DNA from: Tricholoma matsutake
Taxonomy: Eukaryota; Basidiomycota; Agaricomycetes; Agaricales; Tricholomataceae
Assembly: GCA_026075535.2 (NCBI GenBank)
Contig: AP026538.1
Location: 13,772,337 to 13,836,336, forward strand
Length of the DNA stretch: 64,000 bases
Direction of reading: 5' to 3'
In this document: positions 43,153-55,419 of the stretch, one piece after another
Layout of the letters: each line of letters opens with the position of its first letter
Numbering within the stretch: position 1 is the stretch's first letter
The notes under the pieces: generated by a model
What the model was told of the DNA's origin: nothing
Databases searched by the model: none
The model's input: only the letters and a program-made list of their open reading frames with translations
Made by a program: the position numbers and the translations under genes

Positions 43153-43788
43153 GCAATTGACAAGATGATTTACAAAGAACTCAAGAAGTAAAGTCAAACA
43201 AAATTTGTTTCAAGTACAATAAGTAAATCAGTCAACTTGTCCCCTCCAGTATTGTCCTCTGCTGTCATAGGTATTCCTCACCCTTTGAAAGTTGCCTGCC
43301 ATAATGACATCAGAGTGGGGGGCAGTAAGATGTGATCCAGTGGATACTCTTGCTGATGCACCTCCTCACAGGTGTAATATTTGTTCTTCTAAAAGGGATG
43401 GAGTCCCTTCCAACACTTGCAGAGGTTTCGTAGAGGGAAGGAAGCATAGTACAATGTTCATCCTCTCCAGTGAAAGACCTAGCCCATTTAATTAGATTTT
43501 GTAGTGTAGAGAAGTAATGCAGGACTTACCAAAGACTATTAGATCTTGATACCATACAGATATGATAACAAGCATAGATAAATCCATACTCCTTCAGATT
43601 TTCATTTGCATGTAGACGGTACTGAGAGCACAAGCCCCGGATCTTGTCCTTATCTTTGTGCAGTGGGCTGGTATAATTATCACACAAGTACAGAGAGGTA
43701 CCAGTGATTCCTAGATGTTCAGCTTCACTATCAAGCAGGAAAGACTCCTATTACAGTTGCTAGTCCTCAGATAATCATAGTAATAATG
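43153..43788. other. No gene recognised
   Basis: Short frames only. CNICSSKRDGVPSNTC near 43360 has two Cys pairs but no family I can name. Confidence 0.35.
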
Positions 43789-46227
43789 CTATTTGTCCAA
43801 GTTCAGCTGATGTGCGCATGGTGCTGTCTTTACTGGAAAGTACTTTGCATACTTTGTGAACGCTGCTTGGGCACTCATTCCGTAGTCCACTTTACCCAAG
43901 TCCCCTGCTTCAACAGCTTCCCCAATTGTTGCATACCCTGTCTCTGATGTCTGGTACATGGCTGCCTGGTTGAAGTACACCAGGCTTCCCCAAATGCATT
44001 CATCACCTGCTGTGATAGGCCTGGAGTTTGCAGGAGCTGGTCGCTGCAGACCATCTGTTTCCAGGAACTGAATAGCTGGGGTGCAGTAAGATGGGTAAAA
44101 AAAACCCTTTGGGAGACCTACCATGAATGTCAATGTTGAAGTGGTATAGGAGGGAGGATGGGTATAGAAGGAGCACCCAGGGTGGGAGCTCAATCACAAC
44201 CCCTGCCTCCCAGATGACAAGCCAGGACCTCATTGTGTGGTTGAAGTTCACTGACCCCATGAGCAAACTGTCTCTGAAAGAAAGGTGCACTGACTGCCAG
44301 GAAGCTCATAGACCACTATGTTTTTTGGTCTGCATGGGGGCCACAGTGTACTCACACCTGATTTGGGAAGGAGGTGTTTATGCACAGGTTCCAATACATG
44401 CCAAAGAGAGGCACGATGCCCCTCTTCTTGTACCAACTGGAGGATTCATCAAAGTGCTTGGCAACCCCAGGAAAAACCTGCCACACGACCTGCTCTACCC
44501 ACCTGCTGTGTGGGCATCAGAAAGAGAGGGGGCCAAGTGCTCCAATGACTCACTTTATCTGAATTATGATGGGCACCTTCATGAAGACTTCAACTTTTGC
44601 AAGGTTGTTTTTGTGGAATGCGGTGAGATCTGCACTCTAAAAACCTGGGGGTGTCAGAAGACCCCCTTGGGCTTCAGGATGGATGGGCTTACCCATTGGT
44701 ACTGTCGCTGGTGCCCAATAATACAGGGGAAGTGGGGCCCATGGGGCCCAAGCTTGCACTTCTTCTCAAGCAATTGGTCCATGAGGGCATTGCTGAGTAG
44801 GGCCTGTATTGCTTTGGAGAGCTCACCGGCCTGAGAGTGGAGCCATTGGGCTTGAAAGGAGCAGTAGGTGAACACACAGCCATCAGCATCCATGAGGAAG
44901 GTCCCCCGCTCTTTCGGAACACTTTCCCTGTGATCAGTGGGGGTTTCCACACACAAGGGCTCTACTTACCTGGGGGGCACCGGGTAGGGGATGGGGAAGA
45001 ACACCCGCAGTAGCTGCAGGATCTCTCCACTTTCATACAACCCCCTGAGCTCTTCCTGTATTTTTTTTGGCAGGGCCTGACCTTGCCAACCTGATGAAGA
45101 TGTGGAGCTGTGCTGCTGCATTGAGAACTCATCCAAGCACACTGCCTCTCCCTCTTGGAAGGTCCGCTCACGAAGCTGGCGTGTTCTGCCCTCACTCACG
45201 TCTGCCTTCTGCTCCTGCCTCTCTCTCCCTGCCCTCAGCCTCTTCAACCCAAGGCCCCTCTTCCTGACCCTTTTGCTCATGGGGGCAGCTGCTTCCAGAG
45301 GCTGAGTCACCTCGATTGAAGCTGGTGCAGTCTTTCATCGCTTCTTCGGCACTGGAGCAGGCGCTGCAGTGAGCAGCTTGGGGGACTGCTGGGCTGTGGA
45401 TGGAGGGGCACATGGTGATCCATAGCTGTCTTGCTCTTAGCAAAGGGGTGAAAGGAGATAAAGAAAGCCTGAGTTACTCATGTTCACAATCCACTGGCAT
45501 TCCCCCCCATCTCATGCACACGCTTCTGGCTCTCCACCTGGAAAGCTGGGGGATTGGATTCACTGAGGTCTGAATTATAAACGCAGGGGAGGACTTCTTC
45601 CACTGGTTGCCAGTTTTGAGGCTTGAGCATAGTGGACTCTGGGGCGAAACAACTGCCTTTCAAAGCTCCTTCCTGAAGCAGGGTCCCAAGTTGGAGGCCA
45701 GAGGATTGAAGTGCAAGAAAATCATCTTTAATCTCAGAGTCATGAGCCTTGATCGTGGCTGCACAAGAAAGCAGTTCATTGCAGGCAACATAGTCACTGA
45801 GAAGCATTTGTAGGCGACAGGGTGTGGCATAGAGGAGGGGAGGGGGGCTGTAGGAGATTCAGCGAGGGAAACAGACTCAACCACTGTAGACCTGCACACA
45901 CCTCATCTGATTTAACAGCAGTGTTCTCTCTGGAGTAGGGTCAAGTGCTTGAGGTGATGCAGTGCTTGTGAAAGGGGGGGATGACAGAGTCAATGAGGAG
46001 GATGCTGGCCTTGTGGCAGCATTCTGGCATAGATGAGAAGATGGTGGTGGTAGTGAGATTCCATCAAAGAGAGGTGGGGAAGATGGTGAGGCCCCTGCAT
46101 CATCAAGCTCAGCAATGAGGAGCATGTGTGGCGATTCAGCAGGGGATGGTGTTTGTAGGATAAACAAAAGAAATTGTGTTAAATAAGTGGGTACATTCAA
46201 CATGTGATTGCGATGCGAAACAGTCAC
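43789..46227 (-). pseudogene. Lineage-specific gene of unknown function (HADxKN family)
   Basis: Multi-exon gene. The N-terminus (46227-45877) is Ser/Pro-rich and disordered; 45310-44966 is basic then acidic. An intron near 44970-44930 (GTAAGT..ACAG) leads to ESVPKERGTFLMDADGCVF and LGPHGPHFPCIIGHQRQY. Later blocks are FGMYWNLC, HCGPHADQKNIVVYELPGS (needs one indel), NHTMRSWLVIWEAGVVIELP and LLYPSSLLYHFNIDI. The end, 44193-43789, has GSLVYFNQAAMYQTSETGYA. I recall this arrangement from unnamed Agaricomycete proteins. His-Ala-Asp followed by a beta-rich segment with a later His could be an oxygenase-like jelly roll, which is unproven. Stops and indels make it a pseudogene or a gene with more introns than I can place. 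Confidence 0.5.
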
Positions 46228-46965
46228 AGTTCTTCAATTCAGCAAAAATGTCGTGTGATGCTTTGTACCCTCTGGGTCAAATAATACGGGTGTAAACCAA
46301 GCCATTGTCCAAAAATTTGCATTGGATATCCTTCCGACAGCGAGGCTTTACTGGTCGAAACCCTCTGGGTGATGCATGAGTGAGACAAGTAAGACAAGTA
46401 AGACAAATAAGATGGAGCTTCAAGCTTCAAGTTCAAGTTGGGTTGGTACTTAAATGGCCATATGTCACATGACATGAGCTCAAAAGTGTGCATGCACACT
46501 TTTGCTCAAGGTTACATCATCAATTGAGACTCTCAATCCAGAAAAAAATAAACATTCTGAGTTATTTCAGGTTGCTGTGGGCCGAATGACTTTTCACCTC
46601 TCTATTTTCAAAGAATCTGTGAATGGTACATGTCAACTGTCTCTAATGTGTCCGAGTCCAAATTCTCCTGCCAGGATTCCACATCTATGGGGAAGATAAT
46701 ATATGAAATAGGGCATGGCAGGTTGAAGGGACTCCGTTGCTTAGGTTTTGCTTGCACCAATGTTACAATGACAATACAAGCTTTCACTGCAGTCCACAAC
46801 CACCTGCTTCATGTCATACCAGAAAATTGTAGGCAGCAAATGCGTTTTGGGGTTTTTTTTGTAGAGCATGCGCTATGCAAATTTGGATGACTCGACACTG
46901 CTTTATTCAAATACAGAGAGACATCTATCATAAATTTTGCTATGTAAATAGCCTGTACATTATAG
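46228..46965. other. No gene recognised
   Basis: A run of GACAAGTAAGACAAGTAAGA (10-bp unit, 3-4 copies) sits at 46383-46412. No supported coding sequence. Confidence 0.35.
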
Positions 46966-49944
46966 TCAACCTTCTGCAGGCACCCCTAACACAATCACAA
47001 ACAGTAAATTGGGCATAAGAGAGGTCAGCTTCGACCCTGTGTACACTCCAACTGTACATTCAAAGGAGCTGGCAGCAAACCCCACAGTAACAACTGATCC
47101 ATTTAGAAGATCTCGCTTTCCACCCCCCCCCCCCCACAACGGCAAATCGTTTATACAGGCAAAGGCATCTGGATCAAAATTGAAACCTTGCTGTGTCACA
47201 TCAAAAATTGGTACTACACAGGTGGGTCAGTCTAAAGATCCACTCTTGTTCATTCTAAAACCTCACCTGGCTGATTGAAATCCAGAAAGCTTGGGTATTG
47301 AGAATGGTGGCTTGAATGTAACAAAGAGCCAGCACCTTTTGTTGGAGATGCATATTTCAACAGATGGTTGGTCGAATATTTTTTTGGTGCTAAAATTACA
47401 TTCAGCACATTGATGTTTGCAGGATACAAAGATAGTTACTCACAGCCAGAACCAGCCCCCTCTTTTCGACTAGACAACACAGATGTAGGTCCTCCCACTG
47501 GAGCTACAAGTTCTTGTAGGCCAAATGTGTTACCAGGATAAGCCACTGCAAGCTGGAATTCCTGCGAGAAAGGAACAATCCTGACACAGGGGACGCGTTT
47601 ATCTGTACTATATCCCAATTTGTATGGCTCCCTCAAATGGCTCTCTGCAACAGCCCCTGTCATCAAAAAAATGGCTGTTTTGCCTGATGCAGAAGTGATG
47701 AGCCGGGTATCCCAAGCTGTAACCAGTGATAGACTAGCTTGAGACAGGTTAACAAAACATTCAACACTATCAAAGGCCAAGGTGGCATCTAGGTTCCTAG
47801 TAAGAGATATGATTAGCTCCAGACTACAACAGCTGCAGGGAAATCGTACTGCTTTTGTATCCCGTAAAGATCATTGGATATCAGTGAATATCAGATATAC
47901 TCATTGTCATCGATTTTCTCCTTGGTACTATGTGGCAGTAGTTTGATGTATCTAGGGCACAGTCAACAAACCCATATCAAGATGAGAAAACATACATACG
48001 GAAGCGGTACCAGCATCTTGTAGACAGCCTGTAAAGCCTCATCTTGAAACCTTTTCTGAAGAATGGACTGTCCATCTGATTGAGGTAATTTTTCCTGTTT
48101 TACCCTGGTGATGTCCTCTGACTCATCCATTTCAACATGTTTAACACTAGAACTTGAAACATCATGAGGAAGATTATATTTGACCGCAAATTGGAATATA
48201 TCACGGTTTACCTTTTTCCTTTTCACCGTCCATCCAATGGAGGTAATTTTTCTGTTTCACCCTGGCGACATCCTCTGACTCATCCATTTCAACATGTTTA
48301 ACACTAGAACTGGAAATATCATGAGGAAGATTAATATTTGACAGTGAATTGGAATACAGCACGGTTTACCTTTTTCCTTTTTGCCTGCTCATCTTATTTG
48401 CCTTCTCCTCCTCTGAACTGCAGTTGGAACACATTGTAAGAAATGGAGCAGTGACAGAAGGAATTCAATAGACTAACCTCTCCTCTGGAGTTTCTTTGTT
48501 TAGCGCTGAATCATTGATGAAAGCTCTATCGTCGGAGTCCTCTTCATTGATGTACTTTGGTTTTGGCTTCTGTCTCAGGGCCTTACCTATAAATAGTTTT
48601 GTAGAGTTGGCAGGTGACTTTGAGGGGGGAACCCTATCCTGTTCTGAATCAGACAAGATGGATACCACAGATGGTTCTGGGGCTGTACTAGGAATCACGC
48701 TGATGATCAGATAAAATTCATAGTGTCAGTAATATGTATTCCTCACACTTTCATTGTGCTAACAACAATGTTAACACGACAGAAAATATTCACCAACTAG
48801 GGAACATACAATTTTGGTTTTTCCAGCTGTCTTGCCTTTGACGTCACCTTTGTAACAGTCGGAGAAAGGGAAGATGGTTCCTCGACATCCAGCAGGGCAG
48901 ATTTTGATTTTGCAGTGCCCCTTGAACTCAGATGTTTTGGAGCATTCCTGGCATCTTCACTCTCAGTAACTGGAGCCTTTAGTCTGAAAACACTGGAGGT
49001 AAGTGAGATAGGAGAAATCCTATAATGAACAAAATTCAGACCTCATATCTCGAGCCTTTTGGCTTTGTCTTCTGAAACACTGAGGGCAGAGAGGAGTTGG
49101 GGTTAGTTCGCGCCTATCCATTGTATGTTTCAGTCATTAAACAGAAAATCAGCAGTTAAACTCACACTTCAATATTTTCCTTGTCCACAGCAGGGCTCAT
49201 CTGGCCACCCTTATCTGTACACTTGGAAATGGGTGCAGCCAAGTCAATTTTTTCAGATGCTTGATCAGGTTTCCTATATGCCACATCAGACTACACACCA
49301 ATATATAAATCACAGGGGGACCAAACTTACTCGGACATAGTTTCATCATCATCATGGGTAACCACTGTCCCAAAGGTCAGCCTTTTCCCTCTGAAATTTC
49401 GAAGTCTTTACAACCGATCCAACAGAGTGAAGATTAAGGCTTAATGCTTGGTAAATTTTGACTTACTTCTTGTATGAAACAGGAGGCATATCAGTGAACT
49501 CAGGTGTGCCTGGAGTTGCCAGGCACACTTTTTTGAGACCTCGCGGAGTTGCTTCAGCATCTCTGGAATTCATGGGGTAGGTTTGGGAATACAGGCAGAC
49601 CAAAGTGCTTACCCATCACTGGAGGACCCTGGTTGCTCAATCTTACACTTGTGGGACTTAGGCCTGGAAAGCAACTAGTCAGAAATGGCCTGTTACTTAA
49701 ACAGCAGCAAATCACATACTTAAACATATGCTTGACAGGAGGAACAGAGTCCCTGCATGAACAACGTGAATAATGTACTGCACAATAATAAAGTGTCAAT
49801 GTACGTGGACCAGCCCTCATCTTCAGCTGGAGTTGGAGACAAATTCCTATTCAAATATAGCACATCATCAACACTGCACAATGATGACAATGCAAAATCA
49901 AAACTTACTTCATGTTCTTTTTAGAAGCAGCAGTTCAAGCCATT
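46966..49944 (-). pseudogene. Multi-exon gene of unknown function, disordered nuclear-like protein
   Basis: Starts at about 49944 with Met-Ala-stop-TAASKKNMK (TGA as third codon, probably Arg before), then GTAAGT. Exon-like blocks with consensus junctions: NLSPTPAEDEG, GLSPTSVRLSNQGPPVMG, RGLKKVCLATPGTPEFTDMP, RLTFGTVVTHDDDET, ISKCTDKGGQMSPAVDKENI, SILSDSEQDRVPPSKSP and KPKYINEEDSDDRAFINDS. The C-terminal part is more ordered: 47780-47436 (TDKRVPCVRIVPFSQEFQLA), then INVLNVILAPKKYS and FLDFNQPGE, ending 47199-46966 (KRDLLNGSVVTVGFAASSFE). Basic/acidic composition suggests a nuclear protein. I know no function. Part of one exon region is tandemly duplicated (48082-48398). Confidence 0.5.
48082..48398. 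repeat. ~158-bp tandem duplication
   Basis: Two copies starting GAGGTAATTTTTC at 48082 and 48240, each with CTCTGACTCATCCATTTCAA and a CGGTTTACCTTTTTCC end. They lie within the minus-strand gene and duplicate an exon/intron stretch. Confidence 0.82.
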
Positions 49945-50577
49945 TTTGAGAAATTGGAGATTTAGCAGCTGGAGGATGCGGTAGAATGAGGAAACTTGAA
50001 GCAAGAGCCCAATGTTAGTGGGACTTTATAGTGTGTTGAAACAGAAATATCTGAGCCAAGGATTGTTATTTTTACTTCTCTCAATATTCTATAAAGATAG
50101 ATGTCGAATAACCTTTCAGACAGTGCGGATGTATAACTACAGTGAATTGATGGCGAAGACACTACAGGAAGAACACGACCTTCATGTGAGCAGTAATTAA
50201 CTCTCAAACCTGTTGACCACCATTTTCATTTGGATACTTGTATGTGGTTCTTAGGTTTTAACTACCTAGATATCTGCAGAAACTGATGTTCTCAAAACAT
50301 ATCAGGGCTGGTAGGTTGTGGTGATCCCAAGGAGTTAGTCAGATAAAGTTTGAATACTGGTACACCGCATTTACCTAAACAGTTGTAAATGGGACAGCTC
50401 AATAAGGATGGTATTCCCCTTCAGTTAAGCTTTTGGAAGTATTGGGGTGTGGAAGCAGAACAATGCATGGTAAAATGGTCATCATGAGAGGTGAGAAATA
50501 TTGATCATTCAGATGCTAGACAAACCCAACTCCACATCCCAGTTTTCACATACTTGCACTTCAACGAGCCACAAAAA
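49945..50577. promoter_or_regulatory. Spacer between divergent genes
   Basis: Lies between the start of the minus gene (49944) and the start of the plus gene (50578), so it should hold both promoters if the gene calls are right. No specific site is recognised. Confidence 0.35.
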
Positions 50578-51660
50578 TGGATCCTCACTATAACACCAAG
50601 GCTGCAGGTAAGATCAAATTAAGTGCCAGTACACAGCATAATTTACGATCAGATTCCAAATAGCTGAAAGTCTTGAAGCAACTGCCAAAGTGAGAGCAGA
50701 AAATGCAAACACTGGCATGCAAGTGGCAGCTATCAGGACTTACCAAGGCATGATGTTTAGGATTCTCTGCATTGATCGTGTCCTGACATGAGACGAGACA
50801 GGACACAGATTGGTTGACACACTACGACACCGTGAATGAAATCAATCCCCCAGCGGTGGTGTCTAGCCTTCAAGGGTGAGGATGGCACACTAGAAGAGGC
50901 TGTTTTGAGTGTTCAAGGCATCATCTGGCAAAAAGACTTACCGCCATTCTCCAGAGAAAGGTACTTTAAAAGCGATCCTGAGAGCACTTATACTAACAAC
51001 TGATAGTTTGCATAAAAATCATATCAGATATCTCAAACAATCTGTCTCCATCACTGGATTTGATACTCCAGCTTTCCAGGCTGCAGTGGACAACCTGTCC
51101 AGCATTTACACAATATTCAGTCACTGTGTTCCACCAGCAAAGCTACAGGCATGGGTCCTAGACAATTACAAGGGGTTCTGTTCAATCCATGCTTCAAACA
51201 GGCTGTTCACACCTAGGTCTGAATCACCGACTGATCCTGGCCAAGACTTCAGATGTGAAGTTGACCCTCAAGGAAAGCTGCTTGAATGTGCTCAGGGACA
51301 ATATTTTCACAGTGAAGACAATAAAGCCAATTACTGGGAACAAACCACAGACCAGCTGGGAGGCTATAAGTGTGCCCAGCAATTGCTCATCTTGGCAAAC
51401 ACTCACAAAATTTCAACAGGTACATTCCAACATTGCCTACCAAAATACAAATTGGAGATATTATTGAAGCAAAACTCTCCTTTCTTGTAGTACCCTTACG
51501 AGGCGGTCAGTTCAAAATGTATGTGGTTCTTTGTGACCTCACAATTTTGGATGGGAAGTTTGCACATGTGAGTTACTTAATATCTAGCATTTACAATGCT
51601 AACCCTGGCAGAATGCAATTGCAGCGTGTGCTTCTGGCCATGTTCAGCTGGTGAAACCAG
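50578..51660 (+). pseudogene. Lineage-specific gene of unknown function
   Basis: Starts MDPHYNTKAA with a GTAAGA donor right after. Broken exon-like sequence follows (50640-50900). A long open part, 50909-51490, has GFDTPAFQAAVDNLSSIYTI at about residues 50-70, and 51370-51654 in another frame has LPTKIQIGDIIEAKLSF and VVLCDLTILDG. I recall this ending from unnamed Agaricomycete proteins. Frame changes may be introns or damage. Divergent to the gene at 46966-49944. Confidence 0.45.
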
Positions 51661-52127
51661 CGGTGAGTTTAAAGAGGCAAATGGGTTATGATGATGAACA
51701 AGAGGCAGAAGCTAGAACAAAACTTAGTAGAATGGAAATAGATGAGACGACCAATAGGGGAGGGACCGACCTGGGCAAGGGGGTGGAGAATAGGGCTGGA
51801 GTCGTCCAATCGTCCAGCTAGGTGTTGACTATGACATTATATCCGGCAACTATCAAGATTAATTGCCAATGATGACGTACTTATGTGATCAGGGACTTGA
51901 ACGCTTGTAATGGTTCGGTCATAATTGCAGAGTGATGACATGTGATACTTAATAGGGACTTCAACCCATCAAAATTTCAATTAGGCTTTCAGATTGCCAA
52001 GTCATTGCCGTAATAATCTTGCCTCTAGCAACTTGGAGCAAAAGTGTTTAACAGAAAACAGATCGGAGAGACTGTTGTCGAGATTACAGTCCACACCTCA
52101 AGATGAACTTGCTCCTCTCTTCAATCA
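51661..52127. other. No gene recognised
   Basis: Lies between the 3' end of the plus gene and the truncated F-box-like copy; only short frames. Confidence 0.35.
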
Positions 52128-52276
52128 TGCCTCCTAGCAATCGTCCATATGGTTCTCTGTGCTATGAAATAGTAGACTGGATCATAGGGCTCAGCTTTAT
52201 TGGCTTGTCCCATTCCACTGGCATCCACATCACATGCTCAGAAGTTCATCTACATTGGCTCAGTCAGGCCACTTGA
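52128..52276 (+). pseudogene. Truncated F-box-like gene start (duplicate)
   Basis: About 50 codons beginning MPPSNRPYGSLCYEIVDWI, parallel to 52852 onward and then lost. It arose by the local duplication described for 51590-52990. Confidence 0.65.
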
Positions 52277-52851
52277 CGTATTCAAAGTTGAATCATAATT
52301 ATACGACATGTAACTAGTCTATAGCATTTCCAAAGCTACTGTTACTTATATACAATTTGTTACTTAATATCTACATTGTAAACCGCGCTGACCCTAGCAG
52401 AAGGCAACCACAGCTCGGGCTTCTGGCCGCATTCAGGTGAAACCAGTGGTAACTTTGAAGAGGTGAGCAGGTTAGGCACTTGGAAGGTCAGGACAGACCA
52501 TTGTAATACTGGAGGACTTAAAATCAACCCTCAATCAACCAGGTATCAAGCTAACTTTCAGATCACCATAATAGCCGTGCCTTCTGGCCACAACCATCAG
52601 TGTTGTTGGTTGGATGGCTACTACACAGCTGCAACTGTGACATCAAGGCTATGAAATATGTCCTGTGGGTGAGGCAACCAAGAAAAAGAAGCACCACAGC
52701 AGGCTTTGTGACATGGGTAAGCATTTGCAATGCCATTGAGTTTCTTAGTAAGAATCTGATAACAAAGTGAGCAAAAGAAGTTGATAGAAAACAGATGCAA
52801 AAGATTCCCATTAAGACCACCCCTCGAGACTAATCACTCCTCTGTCTGATC

Positions 52852-54273
52852 ATGCCTCCTAGCAATTATCTATATGGCTCTCTATGCTATGAAGTGATCG
52901 ACTGGATTATAGGACTCAGCTTTATTGGCTTGTCCCATTCCAGCAATATTGCGTGCTCGGAAGTTCATCTACACTGGCTCAGTCTGCGACATATGTCCAC
53001 CACATTCTGCACTATTCTCAATAATCACCCCAACCCTTTCGTAAATTTTGACATCAAATTCGACAACAATGTGGCCTCTCATAAAGTACCAGCTGTCGAA
53101 ACATTCCTCTGCTTTGGGCGATGGCTGGATCTGATAGACAATTTACCGATTTTGAACATAGCGCTATGCCTGTTGATGTCAGAATCAGACAATCATTGCA
53201 CATTGATGCGTACTGTAACAACCAAGGAAATATTTGACATGTTCCAGGGAAGGCAGGTTTTCAACGCCTTGACTGAGCTTTGGATTGAAATTAGATCACC
53301 ATTCATGTATTTCATCACCCTTCCTGCATTCCCAAACCTCAACCACCTGTACCTTGTGATGAGGGGAGCCCCCACCTGCATCTTGAGGTGGCTCAGCACA
53401 CATCAGACAACCCCTGTCAGATATCAAATCAAGCTGCCTAGACTTAAACACCTTGTTGTTGATCGGATGGGTGTTATTTGGAAAGCTTCCGTCTGTCACA
53501 GTCCTGACAATGTGCTGTACAAGCATGCACGGCATTGCAGAGTATAACTCTACTCTTACCGTTCCCTGGTGGGCACAGAGGCCATGTTCACAAACTTCTG
53601 CGCTATCTCAAAAAACCTGACCAATGTTGAAATCTCTGTCAAGGCAAATTGGCTGCACAATCTTGGGACACTCCATTTACCTGTCACCACCAAATTCCTT
53701 ATTCGTGCAGCAGGTCACTACCATGCTAGTCCCTTACTTCCTATGGTCAAGATCAATGCTCCCCTGTTGGAAACAGGGCGCTTTTATTTAACTGATACTC
53801 GTTGCATTGATTTTCCCACCAGCACTTTCCAATCGTCTATCAAACATGTCACCATCATGACCCCGAGTCTGGCTGCACCTCAGCCCAGGCTCTATGCATC
53901 CACACCTTGGACCTTCTATGACTGCTTAGTTTCATTCCCTCAATTGGAGGACACCATCATTGCTGTTCATAGCATTGAACTTACCCTGACAAATTTACCC
54001 CAAATTGAATGGCCCAAGCTTAAGAAACTTGCCCTTGCCCTCGAGCCTGGAATCGCAAACCTGGTGTCCCACATTTATCTTCCCTCTATACAACAAGCTT
54101 GCATTATAATCCCAGAATGGTGCACAGAGTCGCTCTGGCTAGAGAACTATTTTTCTGGAAATGAGAATGATGGGTTAGAGTTGAACGAGTACACTGTCCA
54201 AGGTCCAGGTTCGCCTAAGTGCTGGACCGGACCACCTCAGCAGGTCCAGGTCCAGGCAATGAGTGGACCATGA
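52852..54273 (+). pseudogene. F-box-like / LRR-type protein gene
   Basis: A single frame from ATG 52852 to 54273 with one TAA at 53545-53547. The first 55 residues (EVIDWIIGLSF, ACSEVHLHWLSL) resemble the degenerate F-box helix pattern of Agaricomycete F-box proteins, which recruit targets to SCF ubiquitin ligases. The rest has Leu-rich, LRR-like segments (LPAFPNLNHLYLVMRG, LPRLKHLVVDRMG, LPQIEWPKLKKLALAL). About 473 codons in all, a usual length. The last ~25 codons run into a GGTCCAGG-rich repeat that begins the next block, so the native stop is lost. With only one stop it may be a recent pseudogene. Confidence 0.6.
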
Positions 54274-55419
54274 ACTGGGGCCGGACCTGTGAGGACCGGC
54301 CCTCAGTGGCTTGGCCCAGGAGCACTGAATGGAACATCTTACAAATCAATATACCATGTGATTTATGTGTTGCATTTTGAACCGCGCATCAACAATGGCA
54401 GCTCATCACCACTGTCGACAACACTGCCTCCCCCCTCCTCCTATCTCTAGAGCCAACAGCAGATATGGGCCCAAATGACAATAACATCGTTTGGGCCCCT
54501 GGTAAGTTTATTATTATGTTCTATGCTTTTTATTTGATTCAACTAACTTATATTTTTCATTTCTTGTAGGTTTTGATTTATAACAATGAAATGATGCCCG
54601 TACGATGACAACGGCCACTTACAGGACCACGGAAGCACCCCCAACCACCATTGTGAGCAACTGCTCGCGGGGTGGGAATGCGTGCAACTACAAATTGGCG
54701 AGAGAATGGCAATGCTGCCACCAGACCAAACGGAATGACAATGGAACAACAAGATGGCGGGAGACGAGGAGAGACAACGAGAAGGAGGCAAAGCACACGA
54801 ATAAAAGGCCTGAGAGACATGAAGCTACGTCTCTTGGGCCATTAGTAAGTTTCTTCTTATTTCATTATTTTATTACTAACAAACTTTCTAACTAGAACTG
54901 CTAACAACAATGACTGGACAACAATTCCAGTACCCGCCACACACTGCTGCGAGCAGGGTGGATCGCGGGTGCTCAACGACAAACAGGGGCCCAATGGCTA
55001 CAAGGGCGACAGCCCTAGCACCCATGCTGCTGTGAATGACTGTTCACATCGCAGAATGTGGGTGCTAATGGATGACCAGAATGACAGGGGACGAGCAAAC
55101 GGCAGGGTGACCACAAGGATGGCATTGACAATGGGCGCAACATGACGGCACCACAGCCCCACACCCTTAACCTCCCCCTATGCTTTGCAATAGGAGGGAG
55201 TACTTTAGTTTTATTTTATTTTTCTCACTTTGGATGGGATGACCCTCTCCCCCGTGTTTTGTGCCAGGCAGGATTTTTTTTTTTTGGTTTAATATTGTTG
55301 TGCTGCCCCCTCGCATTTGTGTGAGGGGTTAATTGTATCTTTTCTTTTTCAGTGTTGGAACCCTGTCTAAATTTTTATTTTTATTTTTATTTTTATTATT
55401 CCATTTTTGAAACTTTTCG
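54241..55419. mobile_element. Repeat body related to the small KDZ-type element
   Basis: Starts with GGTCCAGG/GGCCGGACC-rich sequence (54200-54320). 54486-54510 (CATCGTTTGGGCCCCTGGTA) resembles 29855-29880 and 5944-5955. 54652-54674 (GTGAGCAACTGCTCGCGGGG) nearly matches 30260-30281, and 54946-54972 has the same GAGCAGGGTGGATCGCGGGTG unit. No gene recognised. Its ends were not resolved; the right side abuts the Ngaro A1 repeat through a TTTTTA run. Confidence 0.5.

Larger units (their letters stand above)
51590..52990. repeat. Direct duplication of a ~0.6-0.7-kb segment
   Basis: 51598-51665 (GCTAACCCTGGCAGAATGCA) matches 52387-52452 (GCTGACCCTAGCAGAAGGCA). 52128-52276 (ATGCCTCCTAGCAATCGTCC) matches the start of the F-box-like gene at 52852-52986. 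The left copy of the gene start is truncated and has no continuation. Confidence 0.7.

Noticed and set aside
40890..46227. TET/JBP-type DNA dioxygenase accompanying the KDZ elements
   Set aside because: TET/JBP genes are known to travel with some fungal KDZ elements, and I looked for them, but none of the characteristic motif blocks is visible. The HxD..H hints are too weak.
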